DNA of 64,000 bases from Gnetum montanum. Its lineage: Eukaryota > Streptophyta > Gnetopsida > Gnetales > Gnetaceae. Each line of letters starts with the position of its first letter. The stretch's first letter is position 1. Positions 10,535 through 21,460 of this stretch are shown one piece after another. A program made the translations under genes and the position numbers. The DNA lies in the NCBI GenBank assembly GCA_015680685.1, contig MNCI01016437.1:21372-85371 (forward strand), written 5' to 3'. The notes below the pieces were generated by a model. The model made no database searches. It was not told the origin of the DNA and saw only the letters and a program-made list of their open reading frames with translations.

Positions 10535-11000
10535 CTAAACATCTGGGGCATGAGGATCGTCCTCCTTGGACCCACCAGCATCAGTGGCCCCTGCTCCACT
10601 GGAGCCAGCTTCTCTAGTCTCATCCCCACCTTCATCCTGAAAAGACCAAAGAGGAAATAATCAACACAAAAAATGAGCGAATGTCAAAATTTCAAACATT
10701 AGTCAATCAATTAACTCCAAAAAGAGACAAAACGCTTACCATAGGAGGTCCCCCCAAGCCGAATTCAAGTCACCGCAGGATCTCCTCTTTAGGAACACTT
10801 GCCCAGTCCGTCCCATCAAGACCCAAGTCAATGTCTACCAGAGCCTTCCCCTTGTCAACATCCGACCAGGTGGGACGTTTCAAAGGGAATTCGCCCACCG
10901 ACACCTCCCCAGAGGCTGTCGTTATCCGTCGTTTAGGAGATTCCATCTCTACCATTGCAGACGCATTAGCGACCTTGGCATTAAACATATCCCCTGACAT
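10535..11000 (-). pseudogene. Element B remnant of antisense gene: last two exons
   Basis: Read on the minus strand: an exon runs from about 11000 down to 10740 (blocks ESPKRRITT, SGEVSVGEF, RPTWSDVDKGKA, DIDLGLD, EEILR). The donor GTAAGC is at 10739 and the acceptor TTTTCAG ends at 10637, giving a 103-nt phase-0 intron. A last exon 10636-10535 encodes an acidic Gly/Ser-rich tail (DEGGDETREAG...) ending in TAG. Element E has the same two exons, same intron position and phase, at 48516-48860. A TGA within the penultimate exon shows decay. The upstream exons are gone; the remnant abuts integrase sequence of the + strand near 11060. The product is unknown. Confidence 0.8.
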
Positions 11001-11089
11001 GTTTCACACATTACCGAGCGCCATAACCAGTTGTGCCGAGCCCGTAACCCATACTCTCGACACGCTACCAATCGCATCTGTCAGTACAA

Positions 11090-12342
11090 CACACGCTAAT
11101 GAATGGTACGATGACGTAAAAGAATACCTTCTGCGCGATGAAACGCCACAACACTTAACCAACGCACAAAAGGATGCAGTACGCAAGCGTTCTAAACAAT
11201 ACACAATAGTAGGGGACACATTGTGTCACCGATCCTATGAAGGTATACTATTAACATGTGTCAATAGTACCGAAGCCCAAATAATTGTTGAACAAGTACA
11301 CGACAGGATATGCGGGGGACACATCGCACCAAAATCAATGGCAACAAAAATAAGACGCTTAGGCTACTACTGGCCACACATGGAATATGACTGTCAGTCC
11401 AAGGTCAAAACATGTAGTACTTATCAAAAACACGGTAATCTCATCCATATCCCACCAAATGAGTTGCATACACCAGAAATCACATGGCCCTTCAGGAAGT
11501 GGGGACTGGACCTCATTGGCCCGATAACACCCACGTCTTCTGCCGGGCATGGCTTTATCATAATAGCAACTGAATACTTCACGAAATGGGTAGAAGAGGC
11601 ACCCCTTCGCAAAACTACTTCTAAACAAGTGTGCCACTTCATCCTCGAAAACATTGTAACCCGTTTCGGCATTCCCATGACAATCATCACTGACAATGGG
11701 CCACAATTCAGTAGTGCCGAGACCAAAACGTTTTGTGATAGTCTAGGGATCAAACATTCGTTTTCATCCCCTTATTATCCTCAGAGCAATGGGTAGGTAG
11801 AAGTAACAAATAAGACAATCATCAAAGTACTCAAAAAGATGCTTGCCCAAAGAAAACGAAGATGAAACGAACAACTGGTGTATGCATTGTGGGCATACCG
11901 TACTACACACCGGACTTCGACAGGTAAAACTTCGTACAGTCTTGTTTACGGTTCAGAAGCTATTTTACCTTTGGAATTACAGGTACCATCTCTAAGGATC
12001 ACACTTTCTGGGCTCCTCGACGATGGGCAAAACAATGATCTACGTATCATCGACCTGGACTCAGTGGAGGAGAAGCGCATGCGCGCACTCGATCAGATCG
12101 AATGGTACCAGAAACAACAACGGCAACGACATCGACATGAAATCCATAAGCGCCCCATCAAAGAAGGAGACCTTGTACTTAAGGCTGTTCGGGAACACCT
12201 AGATAAATTCTCAGTCAACTGGGAAGGGCCTTATCTGGTCATCAAAGCATTCGACAATGGAGCTTTCAAGCTAGCTGACATGGACGGAAAAGAATATGCA
12301 AATCCAACCAATCACTTATTCCTAAAACCGTTCTATACATGA
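11090..12342 (+). pseudogene. Element B integrase
   Basis: Seen: pre-integrase helix (QKDAVRKRSKQYTIVGDTL), the HHCC region with VHDRICGGH at about 11296 and CSTYQKH where the second cysteine of CxxC is tyrosine, and a DDE core with GLDLIGP (about 11506), TDNGPQF (about 11690) and VEVTNK (about 11797). A TAG at 11794-11796 stands in NG*VEV where the family has glutamine, one residue before the catalytic glutamate region. A TGA lies at about 11863. The C-terminal domain ends with NHLFLKPFYT at 12342. The three catalytic acids are kept, so damage is light: two stops and one zinc ligand. No RT precedes it. Confidence 0.88.
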
Positions 12343-12355
12343 ATTCGAACTCAGG

Positions 12356-12414
12356 TACAGAATAGTCCTGGAATCACGACTATAAACTGATACCACAGAA
12401 TAGTCCTGGAATCA
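12356..12414 (+). repeat. Hairpin-repeat array B2 (cut by gap)
   Basis: Arms ATAGTC/GACTAT round the 10-nt loop CTGGAATCAC at 12362-12383, tail TATAAACTGATACC. A second identical unit starts at 12401 and runs into the gap. The same loop in C has arms ATCGTC/GACGAT. Confidence 0.85.
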
Positions 12415-12733
12415 NNNNNNNNNNNNNNNNNNNNNNNNNNNNNNNNNNNNNNNNNNNNNNNNNNNNNNNNNNNNNNNNNNNNNNNNNNNNNNNNNNNNNN
12501 NNNNNNNNNNNNNNNNNNNNNNNNNNNNNNNNNNNNNNNNNNNNNNNNNNNNNNNNNNNNNNNNNNNNNNNNNNNNNNNNNNNNNNNNNNNNNNNNNNNN
12601 NNNNNNNNNNNNNNNNNNNNNNNNNNNNNNNNNNNNNNNNNNNNNNNNNNNNNNNNNNNNNNNNNNNNNNNNNNNNNNNNNNNNNNNNNNNNNNNNNNNN
12701 NNNNNNNNNNNNNNNNNNNNNNNNNNNNNNNNN
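12415..12733. other. Assembly gap, 319 N
   Basis: Run of undetermined bases inside array B2. Repeats on its left side probably caused it. True length is unknown. Confidence 1.
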
Positions 12734-13372
12734 CACTATCTGTTTACCAAACTATTGCACACTGCAAAACGTTACAGCAGTCGCAACACACAGAATGCAA
12801 TATTCGCACATGAGTACAAGGAAAAATTTCAAAAAAAAAAACGGGATCCTTGGCACTTCCCATGTAAGCCCCAGGCGGGAAGGTATCGGTCTTGAAAATA
12901 CGTACTCATGTCAAAAGCAGTCAAGAAACATCCTGTCGCTTGGCTTTGGCTCTTCGCTAATAGTTTCCCCAAAGAAGGGAGCTGTTCCTCTAAAGAATGC
13001 AAAACATCATCCCATGGCTTTGGTAGTGACAACTGGTACTCTTGAAAAATCACCAAGAGCACTGTTCCGCCAAAGGACGCACATCGCATGCCTGAATCCC
13101 GAGTCTGCCAAAAGATGGCTATCGACAAGGACCGGCATGCCGCACACCAGAGCATCCTATTTTCCCCAGCATGATCCCTTGGGCAGCCACCGATCCCCAC
13201 AATCCCTTCCCTCCTGCCAGTTACCAATCTCGCCCTTTCAACCCCACATTCACCACTGAACACGGTACGATGATGTCTGGTCAAGTGGCAAAGGACAGCT
13301 TTTTCAAGTTGCTTGTGGTGTTTTACGCTTCTTTGTCGACGCTTCTCGGGTCGATTTCTCCAAGCGTCAACA
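12734..13372 (+). other. Element B 3' non-coding region
   Basis: No gene supported. Contains an A-rich run at 12825-12840, comparable in position with A-rich tracts in A (23008-23070) and C (42415-42460), and a TCAACAAAGAGGGG approach to the polypurine tract. Open frames on both strands here are not shared with the other copies. Confidence 0.6.
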
Positions 13373-13384
13373 AAGAGGGGCCAA
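13373..13384 (+). promoter_or_regulatory. Polypurine tract of element B
   Basis: AAGAGGGGCCAA immediately precedes the TGAAACACC start of the 3' LTR. Confidence 0.88.
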
Positions 13385-14585
13385 TGAAACACCACAAAAA
13401 TCTTTGAGTTTAGCATCTGTTTGACAAGAAGTAGATCCCCATGACCCACAGGCGACTTTGGCTACATTTAAAGTCACATAGGGAAATTTTGAGAATCGAA
13501 ACACCTGGTTTTTACTAAGTGTTGTGCCAGCGTATACGCCCAGTTTTAAACCAAGTGTTGTGCTAGCGTCTACGCTCGGCGTCTACACCCAGCGTCTACG
13601 CCTGATGGTCAGCATACACGCCTAACACGCATGCTCAGTAGGTGCAATAGGAGCAAGAATTGAAGCAAGTTGGTGTCCAGCATCCATCAGCGTATACGCC
13701 AGCATCTATCCAAGTCTACACCCAGCGTATACGCCCAACGTATATGCCAGCCTGTTGTAGCGTATACGCCCAGCGTATACCATGTTCCTAAATTGTAAAC
13801 GCCCGGTCTACACGCCACGTGTCTCCCAGTCCGATTTTCCCAGTAACCCTACCCCTATAAATAGCCCAATTTTCCGCATTTTTAAGGGTCGGCAAAAATT
13901 GACCAGAAAAGACCCAGAGCAATTACGCTGCAGAAATCCCCTTACGCTTACGCTTACGCTGGAAGTCCTGTACGCCGAGCACAATTCGCGCTCCGCCTAC
14001 CGTGTCAGCCGACTGCATCCCTGCATCCACCAGGGCTTTACGTCCGCCTTGTGTCCCTACACAACTGCGTTAGACTGGTGCAGAACATTTTAACTCTGTA
14101 ATCCACTATTTACGTTGGTTACAAGTTCTTTTACAGTTTTACATTAATTTGGCCCACGCTTCGTTTACGCCTACTTACGTTCTCGCTCCGTTTACGCCCG
14201 CATACGCCCACTGTTTAGACCGTTTACGTTTGCTTATGCCCTACATTTATTTATGCTGTTTACGCTATCCACGCCTGTATACGCTTACGCCTTGCCTATA
14301 TTTGTTTACGCTGTTTATGCCATACTCTGTTTACGTCTTTTACGCTTACGCTCTGTCTACGCCCGTTTCACTATTTACGCTCCATTTACGCATAACCCAG
14401 CATGTAACGCTTTGGCGGCGCTCAGGGAAATCCTTGTCTGATCCGCGTGTGGACCACCCAAGGTACCCTACCTTCGTGCATTCCAGCACACCCTCAGGCA
14501 AAGGTGGGGTCATCTGCGCTCGTCCTGTGATCCCGCGGTCTCTGTTTCCCATTCCAGCCGGGGACTGACGATTTCAGGCGGTACA
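13385..14585 (+). repeat. Element B 3' LTR
   Basis: 1201 bp, pair of 4471-5660, TATA box at 13856-13864. U3 differs from the 5' LTR mainly by gain or loss of CGTNTACGCCCAG-type units near 13530-13780. The rest differs by scattered substitutions. Followed by gttac duplication 14586-14590. Confidence 0.93.
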
Positions 14586-14590
14586 GTTAC

Positions 14591-15700
14591 ATCGTTGCCC
14601 AGGCCATGGTTATGCACAACGGGATCAACTCTGCCACATCGTAGATGGGCTAAGGTATGAAACAAGGAGAACCCTTGGGACTTATGCCTAAGGGAGACTA
14701 TCAGAAATTAGATCTCATGAAATTCATTGCTTATTGGAACAAGTAGCCAAAGAAGAAGGGGAGCTGCGAAAAATGGAAAGTGCAGAAGAATACAACCATG
14801 ATCCCTCTCTTCGAAAGAAGGGAGTGAAATTATGCGATGAAGAGGATGAGTCACCACTTGAAGAGTTGGTGAACAGAAAAACCTTGCTACTTCAAAAGCT
14901 AATAAGAAAAGTATCAGCTAAGGTGGATCAATTGTAGGATTCCTTAGACTCTAGACTTGAAACTATTTTGAAAATCGTAGAGGAGTCTAAGATGGAATGA
15001 AGTAGTGAGAAAGATAAGAAAAAGTGGAGAGATTCAGGCCTTGCACGTGACAAGGGTAAGGGAAAAATAACTATCTCCAATGAGGTTGTGGACTCAGACA
15101 TAGACGATGGTGGTGGATGTGAGATCTTCCACTATGACCATCCTAAGGGATGTTGTCCAATCATCTCACATCTACAAGAGTTTGGGGTGTATGCACTTAA
15201 CCCAAGACTTACCAATGGTAGACACCCCGAAGGTTATCTTATCCCCAAGGTAACCCAAGACAGTACCACCAACTGTTAATGTACTATCCAAGTGGAACTC
15301 CACCACAACCCATTCGACAACATCAGCAGTGGCAATACCCACAGTCATGGGGGATGCCACCATCGAAACAAGAGTACCCTTACCGGCAACCTGATCCTAA
15401 TGGCTATTATGTGTAGTAGCTGATTTCTCCAAGTGACTTCATGTGTCACACAACTCCACAACGTCACTACCAAGTTTGGGAGTACTTTAGGAGGACTCCT
15501 TCCCCTCTGGGAGATGCTCCATACACATACCATCCTCCTAATCCATTCGCACCTCTTCCACCGGTAGTTCCCATACCTCCTGCTCCAACAATGCAAGGGG
15601 AACTTCCCACTCAACCATAGCAACACCGCACTACGAGAGCCGTAAACATTCAACTCGCTACTGGTTTTGACAACCTCAAAAAAAGAAGAACTTTCTTTAG
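14591..15700 (+). pseudogene. Element Z gag, second part
   Basis: Seen: after removing B and one gttac duplication the codons continue directly (ALLHRCPGHGYAQ, then ETRRTLGTY). A charged, coiled-coil-like stretch with KEEGELRKMESAEEYN and SPLEELVNRKTLLLQK follows at about 14734-14937. A CEIFHYDHPKGCCP segment is near 15118-15155 and a Pro/Tyr-rich tail runs to about 15640. Element F carries the same blocks on the minus strand (about 29650-30110), supporting this as authentic gag. The Cys/His segment may be a degenerate nucleic-acid-binding motif, but it is not a canonical zinc knuckle. Stops interrupt the frame. Confidence 0.8.
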
Positions 15701-15769
15701 AACCAAAAGCCTAGAAAAGTTCTCACAACAACTGGTTGAGTCTAGGTACGCTCCTCCAACATACAAGGC

Positions 15770-16570
15770 TTCGGAGTTCCCTTCCATCCAACATCAGAGC
15801 TCAACATATACGGTTATGTTAACCCATATCATAACTGACTGGATCAAGGTAGGCCACCTTCCTAGGAAACTATTTGACCCTAGAAGTCCCTTAATCCATC
15901 TCCAAGTCACCAAGAATGAACCACATAAGGCTCTTCTTGACTCAGGTTGCGGAGTCAACCTAATCTCACGAGAAATGTATCAAGCCTAGAACCTGCCCCA
16001 ACTTAAGAAGAACAACATTCAACTAGAGATGGCTGACCAGTCCATCACCATTTCCTTAGGGTTGGTGGAGGACATTATTACCACTGTGTATGGTTGGTCA
16101 TACCTAGCCGATTTCCTGGTGATTGAAGTTAACAACAATGAAGGGGACTTCCCAATTATAATGGGAAGAGCATGGCTAAGCATAATAGATGCATGCCTAG
16201 GGATCTGTAATCTTCCCTTGGAGATATCTAAGGTAAATATTTATGGAAAGATCGAGAAGAAGAAAGTTCCATGCATCACATACAATGATTCATCAGGTGA
16301 TGACATGGAGGAATGCACAACATCTCCCTCATGCAATAGGTGTGCCCTTGATACTGTGAGACAAAGATGCCTGTATGTAGCAACCACACAATCAGTAGAA
16401 GATGCCCCATGGTTGACAGCTACTAGAAAGATCAAACCAACATGCATGGAACAAACTGGGGGAACAACTCATGCTAAGAACGAAGGCATAGATACCTTGG
16501 AATATGAGCATCGCCAACTTCCACCCCTTAATCTAAGAACATCAATTGGGAGAAGTTGGGCACTTCTATG
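15770..16570 (+). pseudogene. Element Z aspartic protease
   Basis: Seen: LLDSGCGVNLISREMY with the catalytic DSG at 15939-15947. VEDIITTVYGWSYLADF, then the second conserved block IIMGRAWL near 16158-16181, and NLPLEISKVNIYG follow. This is the Athila-type retropepsin arrangement and matches F's protease (LDLGFGVNLISLEMY). The active-site triplet is intact, but a stop lies at about 15987 and others occur upstream. An open frame of 180 codons runs 16029-16571. Past it there is no RT: the sequence goes straight to the tail that in F follows integrase. Confidence 0.85.
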
Positions 16571-18594
16571 AAATTCAAACAAGCGCTCATTATTTTAGAT
16601 CTCTCCCTTTCCATTCAATCATGGGCGAGATGGCCACATATACTAATCATTGGAGGCCCTTAGTTCTTTTTAGTTTTTTTACATGTTTTTGTTTTACACA
16701 TTTTTGTTTTACAAGTTTTTGTCTTATAAATTTTTTTTTTACAAATTTCTTTAACTTTTCTTGTTTTTGTTTTACAACATCATTATACTTTTCCATTTTG
16801 TGTGTGTGTGCGTGTGTGCTATCCACCCTGTAAGTTTGTCACCCAATAAGTGTTCTTCCCGATGGTATGAACTATTTTTCATTAATTGCTAATGTTTGAT
16901 TTTTACCTTTAAGATATGATGTTGATACTAAGGTATGTTTCTTTTGGTATAGCATGCAATGAGTCCACTTCATCCATCTATCCACAAGTTCTATGGTCTC
17001 TCTCAGCTTGGAAATGTACGGTCACTTTCGTAATAAGAACTCTAATGAATCGGTGACTGGGTACTTCTCAAACTAAGGAAGAACTCAAGGATTGAAAAGG
17101 GTGTGACTTCAAGGGAACTTGATGCATTTGTGTTGGCCATTTTCTTAGGTGCTTGGATGTTTTCTTCTTGAGTTTTCTTACCATTTTGATGTTACCCAAT
17201 TATTGGAAGCTGAGCACATAAAACTAAGAAGTCTTTGCATGGTATGGTTCTCATGCATAAACACATAAAAACAAAAAAAAAGAGAAAAAAAAGGAAGTGA
17301 GAATTCAAAGCACACCCCTTAGACAAAATAATCACTTGGGCTACAAGCACTGGTTATGGAACTAAAAATGTTCCCTCTAACTAAGGCCCTCCTCGCTTCC
17401 CATTCCCTCATTCGTTTCCTCAGAATGGTGGTGGCTCTTGGGGAAAGCATTCTTGTTATTCAAGGGGATGGATTAGCTGAATGCATTGATGTGAAGTCAT
17501 TGGACGTGGTTGGTTTGAGGCTGAAGTTAGAATGAGATTTGCCAAGTCACATTAATCATGCAATCCACAAGGCACTGTACACCACCTTGTTCTTGGGATT
17601 CCATTCCATTATCTTCTCTCCACCCTTCTCTCCATTGTTCACCTTATTGCCGATTGTATCATTAGTGTATTTTTTGGTTGATGCATTTTTTCTTTTTGGT
17701 AAATTCTTGCAATTAATACTTTAACTCTTGTTCCAAATGACATTCCTAGAGCCTATGGACTCTTTGAATGTGGGATTTTTAGGGCATTAAGGGCATGAGC
17801 CAGGTTTGGGGAGGATCCACTGACATTCCTATTTGGTGCAACAGTTAAATTATTTTCCCTAACATTTTTGCAATTAATTTTATTTTTTTCATTTTCATCT
17901 TGACATCCATATCATTGACATTACAGTTGTCTCTTTTTCTTCATCTTTCATATTCTTTTTCNCTGACATTACAGTTGTCTCTTTTTCTTCATCTTTCATA
18001 TTCTTTTTCTTTCTCCATTCTATTGCTACTGGATGTTCACGATTAGTCATGGGGGTACAGGGCCCAATTTTCTTAATTTTCTCCTAACCCCTACACCTTC
18101 AGTAGTCACCATTAATACATCTCCAGATCCACAATCAGCCATACCACAACCTAGCCAATGGACTTTTCACCGCAGCAAGGTATCAACTACATTGAAATTC
18201 ATTTACCCTTTGCTAATATAAGACTGTGTTGTGTGTGCAGATGGTGATCAGGCAACAACGGACTGAATCTAGAGGGAGCACTTGGAATGGAGTGGTGCTG
18301 AAGCAGCTTTGCAAGGAATGAGATTGAAGATGTGCTTACGGATGGACAATGAAAGGCGCAATCTTGGCATTGGCAGCAACAAAACTTCTTCTCTCTTCTC
18401 TCTTCTCTCTCAGCTGCCAAATGAGACCTGATGTCAAATGTAATAAGGTGCTCACCCTTGTTGTCATGAACACTAGTTTGTTGTGTCTTGTAATGATGAT
18501 CTATTCACATGTCATCCCATTAGTTTCATTTAAGTTAATAATCCCATACCTTCTCGATATTATTGTAAGGAACTCAAGGACGAGTTTTCATTTA
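16571..18594 (+). other. Element Z 3' non-coding region
   Basis: No gene seen. It holds a T-rich run of TTTTTGTTTTACA-like repeats at 16660-16770, which has a counterpart in F (25470-25590, opposite strand). It also has an A-rich tract at 17268-17295, pyrimidine-rich stretches near 17870-18010, and a single-N join at 17962 with a duplicated 45-bp flank, which is an assembly artefact. The F counterpart places it downstream of the missing pol genes. Confidence 0.6.
17917..18009. other. Single-N join with duplicated flank (assembly artefact)
   Basis: About 45 bases ending in ...TATTCTTTTTC before the N at 17962 are repeated almost exactly after it. This is what two overlapping contig ends joined without merging would give. 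Confidence 0.85.
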
Positions 18595-18606
18595 GTCATG
18601 GGGGTA

Positions 18607-19464
18607 TGATGGGATGCGATATCGCGGCCCATGCGATATAGCATCCCTCGCAATATCGCGTACGCGATATCGCAACCCATGCGATATTGCATCCCTCATA
18701 ATATCACGTACACGATATCACGGTGCGCCATCATATCTATAGATAAGAGGAGACTCTTCCTTGTTTCCCATCCTAGGCTTAGACTGTAGTGAAACTCTGG
18801 TAGATTGATCACTCCAAAGATAGAATATTTTCCATGTGCCCGCAGTAGGAGTCCTAAAGTGAACGGATCTTTATTTGAGCAAACATTGTACCTGAACACA
18901 AGTTTGTGGATAGTAATAAAGATGAGCTTCTTGGATAAACCTTGTAGTGCATGGAATAGGCTAATTAGGATTTTAATTATTATTATTTACTATTTATCAT
19001 TTAAATGCTTTATTAGGAATTAAATCTTTCTCAATCCTTTTCTCCTAGTTAAGTGCTTCAGTACGACCGCTTCGAGCACGTGCGTTACACGTTGTGATCC
19101 CAACAATGATTAGCATTTGGTAACCACGGTTGCATTGGTTCAAGGTGTGAATGGTAAGTGGGAACGGATGCTGATGCTAGGTTAATTTAGACTTAGTTAG
19201 TTATTTAGAGTTAGTTAATTAGTTTTTGCAACCCTTCACCTCAATAGCATAGGAGCTAAAACATAAAAGCTATAAAAATCATATACCTCGGACTTACTTA
19301 ACCATACATCATGACAAATACAAGTAAGCCTGGGAAGACAACGAATAATTAACCTTAAGTGTTCCATTAGGCGTGTAGGCACTTAGTTTGCGGAGTTCGA
19401 CCGGATCACGCGTGTTACACTCGTATTCGTATGGTTGAGCGTAGGGGTACCTCGCCGCTCATCA
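18607..19464 (+). repeat. Element Z 3' LTR with preceding polypurine tract
   Basis: 858 bp, TGATGGGATGCG...CTCATCA, preceded by ATGGGGGTA (polypurine tract, about 18598-18606) and followed by the catgg duplication at 19465-19469. Palindromic GCGATATCGC units occupy about 18614-18722. The remainder aligns with the 5' LTR with scattered, mostly C/T and G/A, differences. Confidence 0.92.
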
Positions 19465-20285
19465 CATGGCTTACTAACCTTATGCTAGTAAGAAAGAAGA
19501 ATGGTGATATTAAGATTTATGTAGATTTTAGAAATTTGAATAAAGCCTCTGAAAAAGACAAATATCCACTTCCTAGAATTGATGAAATGTTGAACAAAGT
19601 ATTAAGTTGTCAAGTATATTCTTTCCTAGATGGCTTTTCAAGATATAATTAAATCATGCTAGATAAGGGTGAAAAATATAAAACAACATTTATCACTAAA
19701 TGGGAAACTTTCACTTACCAAAGAATGCTTTTCAAAGGATAATGGATTTAGCCTTTAAAGGTTTAGTAGCCAAATTTTTTATGGTTTATTTTGATGATAT
19801 CACTATCTTTTCAAATAGGAAGGAAGATCATATTGCTGATCTTCAAGAAGTTTTTAATAGATGTTTTGAGTGTGATATTTTATTAAATCCTAAGAAATGT
19901 ATCTTCAGGCTTAAATCTAGAAGTTTACTAGGCCATGCAATTTGTCAAGAAGGAATTGCTATATATAACTCCTAAATTCAAGCAGTACAAAGTATCGATC
20001 ATCATACAAGTAAAAAGTCTCTTAGATCTTTCTTTGGGAAAATAAATTTCATTAAGAAATTTATCCTTCGATTTATTGAAAGTACTAAACCTTTGATGCA
20101 TATCCTAAAAAAGGATGTCCTAGTAGGAAAAACACCAAAATTGGAAAGAGCATTAGTAGAAATTAAGAAAGCTATTCAGGAAGCTCCTTACTTGGTAAAA
20201 CCAAAATTGAAAGAAGATTTCTAGTTGTATGATTTTGCTTCAAATGAATTAGTTGCTATCATTTTAACTCAAAAAGATAAAGTTC
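19465..20285 (+). pseudogene. Element A reverse transcriptase, remainder, ending in start of RNase H
   Basis: Seen: after element Z the frame continues WLTNLMLVRKKNG, YVDFRNLNKAS and FLDGFSRYN. The catalytic motif YFDD is at 19787-19798 and LNPKKC near 19890. All are standard Ty3/gypsy RT blocks in the right order. The segment ends with LYDFASNELVAIILTQKD, the start of the RT-linked RNase H, then changes abruptly within about 20 bases to the pre-integrase sequence of the B/E family. The catalytic YxDD is intact, but stops (for example near 19651 and 20221) interrupt the frame. It is the only + strand RT in the window that keeps its YxDD box. Confidence 0.85.
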
Positions 20286-21430
20286 TAGGCCAATACGTCC
20301 TTGTAGGTGATAACACACTCTATCACAGATCCTACGATGACATAATGCTAACCTATGTTAGTGATAGCGAAGCACAAAAGATTGTTGATCAAGTCCATGA
20401 GGGGTTCTGTAGAGGTCACATAGCACCCAAGGCAATGACATTGAAAATCAGATGCTTAAGCTACTATTGGCCTTACATAGAACACGATTGAATTTCAAAG
20501 GTTAAGATGTGCAATGTGTGTCAATGACATGAAAACTTAATGCATGTGCCACTCATTGAATTGCATACCACATAGATCATGTGGTCATTTTAACATTGGG
20601 GATTGAATATCATAGGACCTATCTCACCTAAGTATTCCGTAGGACATAGCTTCATCATAACTACAACTGAATACTTTACCAAGTGGTTTGAAGCTATTAT
20701 CCTTAAGAAGACAACATCGCAACAAATTTGCAAATTCATCCTTGATAACATAGTGAGCTGATTTGGTTTGCCCATGACCCTAGTCATAGATAGTGGGCCA
20801 TAGTTTAGCAGTGTAGAAACAAAGCCTTCTATGAACACCTTGGCATTTAGCATTTCTTTTCATCACCATACTACCCATAGGTGAATGGCCAAGTAGAGGC
20901 TATAAACAAAGTCATCATCAACTTTTGGAAGAAGATGCTTAGCAATAGCAAACAATGATGGGACAAGTTGCTAGTCAACACATTATGGGCCTACATGTAG
21001 AACAACCACACGTATGAAATCATATAGCCTTGTGTATGGGTTTGATGTAATTTTACCTCTTGAATTATAGGTTCCATTGCTCCACATGATCCTCTAAAGC
21101 TTCATCGATGAGACTTAGAATAATGAGTTGAGAATCATGACCCTGACTCTATAGAGGAGGAGTGCATGCAGACGCTTGACTACATCGAATGGTATCAAGA
21201 AAAGTAATGAAAAAAGCACCATCACAATTAACATCAACACCCGATCAAGAAAGGGGACTTAGTCCTCAAGATTTTTCACAAACCCATGGATAAATTCTTA
21301 GCCAACTGGGAAGGGCCTTTCTTGCTCACCAAGGCCTATGAAAATGGAGCATTTAAGCTTGCTAATCTAGATGAAAATGAGTTTGCCAGTATGATCAATC
21401 ATTTGTACTTGAAGCTGTACTACTTCTAGT
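20286..21430 (+). pseudogene. Element A integrase, degraded
   Basis: Integrase joins the cDNA to host DNA. Seen: VGDNTLYHRSYDDIML leads into the zinc-binding region (VHEGFCRGH at about 20395, then CNVCQ at about 20510). The catalytic core follows, with GLNIIGPI at about 20603, where aspartate (family GLDLIGP) is replaced by asparagine, and IDSGP at about 20787, which keeps the second aspartate. Stops occur in the core. The C-terminal part is recognisable to about 21430 through KFLANWEGPF and NHLYLKLYYF. It is closely related in sequence to the integrase of element B and not to element F. The lost aspartate and the stops make it inactive. Confidence 0.8.
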
Positions 21431-21460
21431 ACACAACATTACATCAATGACAAAGTAAGG

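Larger units (their letters stand above)
4471..14585 (+). mobile_element. Element B: Ty3/gypsy retrotransposon nested in Z gag
   Basis: Boundaries: LTRs 4471-5660 and 13385-14585, both TGAAACACC...GGTACA, and 5-bp target duplication gttac at 4466-4470 and 14586-14590. Internal order: primer site, leader repeats, gag, linker with repeated PFVV motifs, protease, hairpin array, remnant of an antisense gene, integrase, second hairpin array, gap, polypurine tract. RT and RNase H are missing. Coding parts are GC- and CpG-rich with few stops compared with A, C and E. The LTRs show about five substitutions in the first 100 bases, so B is likely the youngest + strand insertion here. Confidence 0.93.
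2199..19464 (+). mobile_element. Element Z: Athila-like gag-protease element without RT or integrase
   Basis: Complete boundaries: LTRs 2199-3039 and 18607-19464, ends TGATG...CATCA, and 5-bp target duplication catgg at 2194-2198 and 19465-19469. Inside are a tRNA-Asp-type primer binding site, gag (interrupted by element B), an aspartic protease, then about 2 kb of non-coding sequence to the polypurine tract. No RT, RNase H or integrase is present. Without B it is about 7.1 kb. Gag and the non-coding tail match minus-strand element F, which does have pol, so Z looks like a deletion derivative needing proteins in trans. Both LTRs differ at many places, so the insertion is not recent. Confidence 0.9.

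Noticed and set aside
12380-12736. Minus-strand open frame across the N run
   Set aside because: It consists almost entirely of undetermined bases.
16546-16833. Phe-rich plus-strand frame in Z tail
   Set aside because: Low-complexity T-rich repeat that is non-coding in the F counterpart.
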